From the NCBI GenBank assembly GCA_019348095.1, contig JAHWKC010000026.1, positions 1 through 13,896 on the forward strand: a DNA stretch of 13,896 nt. The letters run 5' to 3'. Shown piece by piece: positions 9,180 to 13,896 of the stretch. The translations under genes were made by a program, and so were the position numbers. The notes under the pieces were generated by a model. The model ran no database searches, was not told the DNA's origin, and saw nothing but the letters and a program-made list of their open reading frames with translations. The number at the start of each line of letters is the position of its first letter. Positions within the stretch are counted from its first letter, which is position 1. The stretch is from Pseudomonadota bacterium. GTDB taxonomy: Bacteria > Pseudomonadota > Gammaproteobacteria > Xanthomonadales > Xanthomonadaceae.

Positions 9180-9734
9180 ATGCATGACTCGATTTTGCGT
9201 CGCGGTCCGCTAGCGGTGCGCCTGATGTTGGCGGCGACGCTGCTGGTCGCGCTGGGCGGCTGCTCACGCGGCATCAGCAGCACGCCCGGCGACGCGCCCA
9301 ACCTCGAAAAGTGGACCGCCGAGACCAAGGCGCGTCCGGCACCGCCACTGGACCCGCTGCCGGTGATGCAGCAGTTCGAGACCTTCGAATACGCCGCGCA
9401 TTCGCTGCGCGACCCGTTCAGCCGCGCCTTCACCGACCGCGGCAACGGCAGCGGGCCGCGCCCGGACGCGGGCCGGCGTAAGCAGACGCTGGAGCAGTTT
9501 CCGCTCGACAGCCTGGATATGGTCGGCACGCTGGGACGCGGCGCCGGCACGGTTGCGCTGGTCATGGCGCCCGACCGGGTGACTTACAGGGTGCGACCCG
9601 GTGCGTACATGGGTCAGAGCGACGGCCGCGTCACTGCCGTGGCCGAAGATCGCATCGAGTTGGTGGAACTGGTGCCGGACGGCGCGGGTGGCTGGCTGGA
9701 ACGTCCGGCCACCGTCGCGTTAGAAGATCAATGA
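9180..9734 (+). CDS. pilP: Type IV pilus lipoprotein PilP
   Basis: PilP is an inner-membrane lipoprotein that bridges the PilN/PilO complex to the periplasmic domains of PilQ. The 184-residue protein starts at ATG 9180, one base after the pilO stop, behind GGGGGAG at 9166-9172. A GTG seven codons upstream lies inside pilO and is less likely. The signal peptide ends in the lipobox LGGC with Cys28 as the lipidated residue. A flexible Pro/Ala stretch follows, then the HQ-type PilP domain from about residue 70, with SLRDPFSRAF, LDMVGTL, YRVRPGAYMGQSDGRV and IELVELVPDG. Confidence 0.93.
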   Translation: MHDSILRRGPLAVRLMLAATLLVALGGCSRGISSTPGDAPNLEKWTAETKARPAPPLDPLPVMQQFETFEYAAHSLRDPFSRAFTDRGNGSGPRPDAGRRKQTLEQFPLDSLDMVGTLGRGAGTVALVMAPDRVTYRVRPGAYMGQSDGRVTAVAEDRIELVELVPDGAGGWLERPATVALEDQ

Positions 9735-9750
9735 ATTGGGGGATAGCACG

Positions 9751-11760
9751 ATGACCGTATTCAACGCTACACGTACGCGGCCCGCCGGGCGCCCCTTGCT
9801 CCTGTCAAGCCCGCTCCTGCGCATCGCAGGGCTGGGCCTGGCGGTCGGCACCCTGGCGGCCTTCAGCGCCGTGCACGCCGCCGCGCCCGGCCCGCAGGCC
9901 GTGACGACGGGCACCTTCGCGCCGGTTTTCATCGCCCAGGCGGCACCGGCGTCCAGCGTCGATCCGGCCAAGCAACTGCCGGGCGCGATCTCGGTGTCGA
10001 AGATCGACTTCAAGCGCGGCGATGACGGCGCCGGCCGGTTGATCATCAACTTCACCGGCGAGGGCGCTGCGCCCGACCTGCGCACGCGGGGCTCGCGGGT
10101 CACCATCGACGTAGGCAACGCGGCGCTCCCCGAAAGCCTGCAGCGCCCACTGAACGTGACCGATTTCGCGACGCCGGTGCAGCGCATCGACGCGCGTCCC
10201 GCCGGGACCGGCACGCAGCTGGTGCTCGATACCCGCGGCGAGTTCGAATCCATGGCCTACCAGACCGGCAACGAGTACATCGTTGAGATCGTGCCGCGTG
10301 CCAGCGCCGCCACCGCGGCACGCTCCGACCAGGGCGGCGGGGCGGATATCGCGGCGACGACCGATGACACACCCGGTGAGCGCGCCTACAGCGGCCGTCC
10401 GGTCACCTTCAACTTCCAGGACGTGCCGGTACGCACGGTGCTGCAGCTGATCGCGGAGGAATCCAACCTCAACGTGGTGGCCTCCGATACGGTGCAGGGC
10501 AACGTCACCCTGCGGCTGATCAACGTGCCATGGGACCAGGCCCTGGACATCGTGTTGCGCTCCAAGGGGCTGGACAAGCGCCGCAGCGGCAACGTGATCT
10601 GGATCGCGCCGCAGGCCGAGATCGCCCAGTTCGAGCAGGCCCGGGAAGACGCGCGCATCGCATTGGACAACCGCGTCGATCTGGTCACCGAGTACGTGCA
10701 GATCAACTACCACAACGCCACCCAGATCTATGAAGCACTGACCGAGGCAAAGGGCGTCGGCGGCAGCGGCGGTGGTGCCGGTGGTGGTGCCGGTGGCGGC
10801 AATGAAGGGGGAGGGTTCCTCTCGCCGCGCGGACGGTTGGTCGCCGACGAGCGCACCAACACGCTGATGATCAGCGACATCCCGAAAAAGATCGAGCAGA
10901 TGAGGGAGCTCATCAGCGTGATCGACCGGCCGGTGGACCAGGTGATCATCGAGGCCCGCGTGGTGATCGCCACCGAGACCTTCTCGCGCGAGCTCGGCGC
11001 CAAGTTCGGCATCAGCGGTGCGAGCGGCGATCCGGGCGACCGCAGCTCGATTGGTTTTGGCGGCGATACCAACGCCTCGGCGCAGAACGCGATCGATCGC
11101 GGTAACGCAGTCAACATCAACGACAATCCTCGTGGGCTGGACACCATCTCGCGGTCGCTGATGACCAACCTGCCGGTCGCCAACCCGGCCGGCGCGGTCG
11201 CGCTGTCGATCCTCAACGCCGGTTACCTGCTCGACGTCGAGCTGTCGGCGATGCAGGAGCAGGGCCGCGGCGAAGTGATTTCCAACCCGCGCATCGTCAC
11301 CAGCAACCAGCGCGAGGCGATCATCACCCAGGGTCAGGAGGTCGGATACGTCACGATCCGGCCAGCCACGGCCGGGAGCGTGCCGACGCCGACCGTTGAG
11401 TTCAAGGACGTGCTGCTGGAGATGAAGGTCACCCCGACGATCACCAACGACGGCCGGGTCTTCCTGAATCTGCTGGTCAACAAGGACGAGATCGAGGGTT
11501 TCATCAGCACCGGCATCGGCGACGTTCCGCAGATCAGCAAGCGCTCGGTCAACACCGCGGTGCTGGTCGAGGACGGCCAGACCGTGGTGATCGGCGGCGT
11601 TTATGAGTTCAGCACTCGCGACGACGTGACCAAGGTGCCGTTCCTCGGCGACATCCCGTTCCTGGGCAACCTGTTCAAGAACAAGGGCAGCAGCAATCAG
11701 AAGGCCGAGCTGCTGATCATGGTGACGCCGAAGGTGCTGCGGGTCGCGCAACGCGACTGA
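9751..11760 (+). CDS. pilQ: Type IV pilus outer-membrane secretin PilQ
   Basis: PilQ forms the outer-membrane channel through which the pilus emerges. The start is ATG 9751 behind GGGGGA (9738-9743); an in-frame TTG at 9736 falls on that ribosome site. The product has 669 residues. The signal peptide ends near VHAA at about 45. One AMIN (peptidoglycan-binding) domain is visible at about 79-182, where some PilQ proteins have two. The N0/STN domain lies at about 215-290 (VTFNFQDVPVRTVLQLIAEE), the N1/KH-like domain at about 312-400 with a glycine-rich loop (about 336-355), and the secretin barrel from about 410, including VPFLGDIPFLGNLF near 629-642. The gene ends the operon. Confidence 0.96.
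   Translation: MTVFNATRTRPAGRPLLLSSPLLRIAGLGLAVGTLAAFSAVHAAAPGPQAVTTGTFAPVFIAQAAPASSVDPAKQLPGAISVSKIDFKRGDDGAGRLIINFTGEGAAPDLRTRGSRVTIDVGNAALPESLQRPLNVTDFATPVQRIDARPAGTGTQLVLDTRGEFESMAYQTGNEYIVEIVPRASAATAARSDQGGGADIAATTDDTPGERAYSGRPVTFNFQDVPVRTVLQLIAEESNLNVVASDTVQGNVTLRLINVPWDQALDIVLRSKGLDKRRSGNVIWIAPQAEIAQFEQAREDARIALDNRVDLVTEYVQINYHNATQIYEALTEAKGVGGSGGGAGGGAGGGNEGGGFLSPRGRLVADERTNTLMISDIPKKIEQMRELISVIDRPVDQVIIEARVVIATETFSRELGAKFGISGASGDPGDRSSIGFGGDTNASAQNAIDRGNAVNINDNPRGLDTISRSLMTNLPVANPAGAVALSILNAGYLLDVELSAMQEQGRGEVISNPRIVTSNQREAIITQGQEVGYVTIRPATAGSVPTPTVEFKDVLLEMKVTPTITNDGRVFLNLLVNKDEIEGFISTGIGDVPQISKRSVNTAVLVEDGQTVVIGGVYEFSTRDDVTKVPFLGDIPFLGNLFKNKGSSNQKAELLIMVTPKVLRVAQRD
10771..10794 (+). 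repeat. 12-base tandem duplication in the PilQ glycine-rich loop
   Basis: GGTGGTGCCGGT occurs twice in direct succession, inside a longer glycine-coding stretch (about 10756-10815). The unit is a multiple of three, so copy-number change would alter loop length without shifting frame. Confidence 0.7.
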
Positions 11761-11784
11761 GCCAGGCACCGCAGGTGAGTGCAG

Positions 11785-11811
11785 CGGGGGCCTTCGGGCC
11801 CCCGTTGCGTT
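11785..11811 (+). terminator. Rho-independent terminator of pilMNOPQ
   Basis: CGGGGGCC (11785-11792) and GGCCCCCG (11797-11804) form a perfect eight-base stem closed by a TTCG tetraloop, with a moderately T-rich tail (TTGCGTT). It lies 24 bases after the pilQ stop. Confidence 0.8.
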
Positions 11812-11867
11812 GCGGCCGGTGCTCTCCGAACTGCCGGAGCGTGACGCTGAACGCCACAGCGACACGG

Positions 11868-11898
11868 TTGAACGCAGCGCTGCCAGATGGGTCAAAAT
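11868..11898 (+). promoter_or_regulatory. Weak promoter candidate for moxR
   Basis: TTGAAC (11868-11873, four of six) and CAAAAT (11893-11898, four of six) are 19 bases apart. The implied transcription start near 11905 would fit translation from ATG 11926 and not from ATG 11887. Confidence 0.3.
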
Positions 11899-11925
11899 CG
11901 ACCGGACACCACCGCCGGGAAAGGA

Positions 11926-12945
11926 ATGGACAGCGCGCCCGAAAGCCAAGCCACCGAGAACCCTTCTGGCGACATCGCCCGCCTGCATGACGCCTTTGGC
12001 GAGCTGCGCAATGCGCTGGCAGCCGAGATCGTCGGCCAGTCCGCGCTGATCGAGCGCCTGCTGATCGCGCTGCTCGCCGACGGTCACCTGCTGGTGGAGG
12101 GCGCGCCGGGGCTGGCCAAGACCAGCGCGATCCGCGCTTTGGCGGCGCGGCTGGAGGCCGACTTCGCCCGGGTCCAGTTCACCCCCGACCTGCTGCCGGC
12201 GGACCTGACCGGCACCGAGGTCTGGCGCCCGCAGGACGGGCGCTTCGAGTTCCAGCCCGGACCGATCTTCCACCCGATCCTGCTGGCCGACGAGATCAAC
12301 CGCGCGCCGGCCAAGGTGCAGTCGGCGCTGCTGGAAGCCATGGGCGAGCGCCAAGTCACCGTGGGCCGCGCGACCTATCCGTTGACACCGCTGTTCCTGG
12401 TGATGGCAACGCAGAACCCGATCGAGCAGGAGGGCACGTTTCCGTTGCCCGAAGCGCAGCTCGACCGTTTCCTGATGCACGTGCGCATCGGCTACCCGGA
12501 GGCCGACGCCGAAGCCGAGATCCTGCGGCTGGCGCGCGAACGCGCCCGCGATGCGATGCAGCCTCGCCCGGCAAGCGTGGACCGGATGCCGGTGGAGGAC
12601 GTGTTCGCGGCACGCGCGGCCGTGCTGGGGCTGCATGTCGCGCCGGCGGTGGAGCGTTACCTGATCGAGCTGGTACTGGCCTCGCGCGACGCGGCCCGCT
12701 ACGACGCCGAGCTGGCCCGGCGCATCGCCTGGGGCGCCAGCCCGCGCGGCTCGATCGCGCTGGAGCGCTGCGCACGCGCGCATGCGTGGCTCGGCGGCCG
12801 CGATTTCGTGACCCCGGACGACGTGCGTGCGATCGCCCCCGACGTCTTGCGCCACCGCATCCTGCCCAGCTACGAGGCGACGGCGGAAGGCTGGGACGGC
12901 GACCGGCTGGTGACCGAGCTGCTGGCCAAGGTGCCGCTGCCGTGA
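11926..12945 (+). CDS. MoxR-family AAA+ ATPase
   Basis: MoxR ATPases are chaperone-like AAA+ proteins, usually encoded beside DUF58 and von Willebrand factor A proteins and tied to maturation of metal or envelope complexes. Walker A is GAPGLAKTS at residues 59-67, Walker B LLADEINRAP with Asp122-Glu123, and sensor 1 ATQNPIEQEGTF with Asn164. The C-terminal lid contains SPRGSIALERCARAHAWL. The 339-residue length is typical. I prefer ATG 11926 over the in-frame ATG 11887 because GGGAAAGGA precedes it and the upstream 13 residues look non-native. Its substrate cannot be told from the sequence. The DUF58 partner follows after a repeat-filled gap, where such pairs are often nearly overlapping. Confidence 0.9.
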   Translation: MDSAPESQATENPSGDIARLHDAFGELRNALAAEIVGQSALIERLLIALLADGHLLVEGAPGLAKTSAIRALAARLEADFARVQFTPDLLPADLTGTEVWRPQDGRFEFQPGPIFHPILLADEINRAPAKVQSALLEAMGERQVTVGRATYPLTPLFLVMATQNPIEQEGTFPLPEAQLDRFLMHVRIGYPEADAEAEILRLARERARDAMQPRPASVDRMPVEDVFAARAAVLGLHVAPAVERYLIELVLASRDAARYDAELARRIAWGASPRGSIALERCARAHAWLGGRDFVTPDDVRAIAPDVLRHRILPSYEATAEGWDGDRLVTELLAKVPLP

Positions 12946-12993
12946 GCCACCGTGACGAGCAGGGCCGCGCGCCCGGGTGTATTACCCGATCGC

Positions 12994-13081
12994 GTAGAGC
13001 CGAGCTTGCTCGGCTGCGACACCCGGCCAGCCGGCTTGCTTCGGCTGCGACGCCGGGGCAGCCGAGCAAGCTCGGCTCTAC
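12994..13081. repeat. Cluster of three palindromic repeats between moxR and DUF58 gene
   Basis: Two exact 23-base units lie in opposite orientation at 12994-13016 and 13059-13081, with a degenerate copy (CAGCCGGCTTGCTTCGGCTG) between them at 13028-13047. They are the same element as at 3076-3098. Each unit is itself a palindrome, and the outer pair can form a larger hairpin. Placed inside a likely operon, they could affect expression of the downstream gene or message stability. Confidence 0.8.
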
Positions 13082-13111
13082 AACCGCTCCCAGGGGCACC
13101 GGGTAGCCGCG

Positions 13112-13834
13112 ATGACCGACGGCATCACTCCGACCCTGCCTGAGCTCGTCGGCCTGCGCGCGCTGGCCAGCGGCCGCCGAAGCGCCCGGCTCGGCCGCCA
13201 CGGCGTCCGCGGGCACGCGCTGTCGCCCCTGCGCGGGCGTGGCATGGAATACGCCGAGTCGCGCGAATACGTCGCCGGCGACGATGCCCGGCACATCGAC
13301 TGGCGCCTGACCGCGCGCACCGGCCAGGCCCACACCAAACTGTTCCAGGCCGAACGCGAGCGCCTGACGCTGATTGTCGCCGACACCGCGCCGGCGCTGT
13401 ACTTCGGCACCCGGGTGCGCTTCAAGTCTGTGCAGGCGGCCCGCGCGGGCGCGATCGCGGCCTGGATCGCGTCGGTGTCCTCCGATCCCACGGTCATCCT
13501 GGCGATGATCAACGTGTTCCTGCTCGTGATCGGCATCTTCATGGAGCCGCTGCCGGCGCTCTTCATCCTGATCCCGGTGCTGGTGCCGGTGGTGCAGGCG
13601 GTGGGGATCGACCTCGTCCACTTCGGGCTGGTGATGGTGTTCAACCTCTGCCTCGGCCTGATCACGCCGCCGGTGGGCACCGTCCTGAACGTGGTTTCCG
13701 GCGTCGCCCGAATCACGCTGGACGACGCGTTCAAGGGCGTGATGCCGTTCTTCCTGGCCCAGCTGGCGGTGCTGTTCACGCTGGTCCTGTTCCCCGACAT
13801 CGTGCTGGTGCCGCTGAAGTGGCTGCTGCGCTGA
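13112..13834 (+). CDS. Chimeric ORF: DUF58 N-terminus joined to TRAP transporter large permease (DctM) C-terminus
   Basis: Residues 1-120 are the start of a DUF58 protein, the usual partner of MoxR: it carries the signature GRGMEYAESREYVAGDD followed by ARHIDWRLTARTG (about 42-71), then GTRVRFKSVQAARAGAIAAW. From residue 121 the sequence changes to the membrane part of a TRAP dicarboxylate-type transporter large subunit: DPTVILAMINVFLLVIGIFM, EPLPALFILIPVLVPVVQ, NLCLGLITPPVGTVLNVVSG and a final hydrophobic segment. DctM moves the substrate across the inner membrane using an ion gradient. A soluble DUF58 stub fused to the last quarter of DctM makes no functional sense, and the next gene belongs to the TRAP side. 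I read it as two partial genes artificially joined in frame. The ribosome site at 13112 is weak. Confidence 0.75.
   Translation: MTDGITPTLPELVGLRALASGRRSARLGRHGVRGHALSPLRGRGMEYAESREYVAGDDARHIDWRLTARTGQAHTKLFQAERERLTLIVADTAPALYFGTRVRFKSVQAARAGAIAAWIASVSSDPTVILAMINVFLLVIGIFMEPLPALFILIPVLVPVVQAVGIDLVHFGLVMVFNLCLGLITPPVGTVLNVVSGVARITLDDAFKGVMPFFLAQLAVLFTLVLFPDIVLVPLKWLLR
13466..13478. other. Probable chimeric junction (right)
   Basis: The codons for AAWIA (ending 13471) still fit DUF58, and SSDPTVIL onward fits DctM, so the switch lies within a few codons of 13471. No repeat or mobile-element end is visible there. Confidence 0.6.
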
Positions 13835-13862
13835 TGCTTTCCCCACCCGTCGTTCTTAACCC

Positions 13863-13896
13863 AAGGAGACACACCATGTTCCAACGACGCACCCTC
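13863..13896 (+). CDS. Start of next gene, probably TRAP solute-binding protein (partial)
   Basis: A strong AAGGAG (13863-13868) precedes ATG 13876 by seven bases, and seven codons (MFQRRTL) are present before the window ends. A gene right after dctM, with an N-terminus that could begin a signal peptide, is most often the periplasmic DctP-type binding protein. Too little is present to prove it. Confidence 0.5.

Noticed and set aside
11887..11925. ATG 11887 as the moxR start
   Set aside because: It has no ribosome site and would lie upstream of the likely transcription start; ATG 11926 has GGGAAAGGA ahead of it.
9805..12855. 1016-codon minus-strand open frame opposite pilQ and moxR
   Set aside because: It spans two unrelated real genes and the terminator between them, has low-complexity composition and no family resemblance; it is a GC shadow.
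12994..13081. Regularly spaced repeats considered as a CRISPR array
   Set aside because: Only three units, alternating in orientation, with one degenerate, very short and unequal spacers, and no cas genes; REP-like elements fit better.

Overview
The window suggests a high-GC gammaproteobacterium of the Lysobacteraceae/Xanthomonadaceae type (Luteimonas/Lysobacter-like). The evidence is the gene order (type B L31 next to citrate synthase; PBP1A divergent from pilMNOPQ) and the character of the proteins. This placement rests on pattern recognition; no database search was run. The central part, roughly 650 to 13,470, reads as one coherent chromosomal segment. Both ends look foreign to it.

Layout. 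(1) 1-~640: 3' part of an ArsB/SLC13-type (ion transporter superfamily) membrane permease with actinobacterial-looking codon use. It is joined in frame to the C-terminal part of an inosine-uridine nucleoside hydrolase (~640-1016). (2) 1026-3065: rpmE2 with a good sigma70 promoter and two downstream hairpins, then gltA (type II citrate synthase) ending in a textbook rho-independent terminator. (3) 3076-3858: a copy of a short palindromic repeat, and a minus-strand gene of a conserved nucleotidyltransferase-like family that carries a frameshift near 3690 and no stop codon at the expected place. (4) 3958-6495: minus-strand mrcA/ponA (bifunctional PBP1A). (5) 6715-11760: pilM-pilN-pilO-pilP-pilQ, the type IV pilus alignment and outer-membrane secretin operon, tightly coupled and closed by a UUCG-loop terminator. 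(6) 11926-12945: a MoxR-family AAA+ ATPase. A 166-base spacer with three copies of the same repeat follows, then the N-terminal 120 residues of a DUF58 protein. (7) ~13470-13896: the DUF58 frame passes without a stop into the C-terminal part of a TRAP-transporter large permease (DctM). The first seven codons of the next gene, probably the TRAP solute-binding protein, follow.

How the genes work together. PilM (cytoplasmic, actin-like), PilN and PilO (inner membrane), PilP (lipoprotein) and PilQ (secretin) form the envelope-spanning part of the type IV pilus. mrcA upstream on the opposite strand makes peptidoglycan and shares a 219-base promoter region with pilM. MoxR-DUF58 is normally an AAA+ ATPase/partner pair. 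gltA is the entry enzyme of the TCA cycle.

I see no convincing undescribed system. The observations most worth checking are the two in-frame chimeric junctions (most simply assembly or amplification artefacts at the ends of a short contig), the broken nucleotidyltransferase-like gene, the repeat family with three exact 23-base copies at two loci, and a calcium-binding-type motif in the PilN C-terminal extension.
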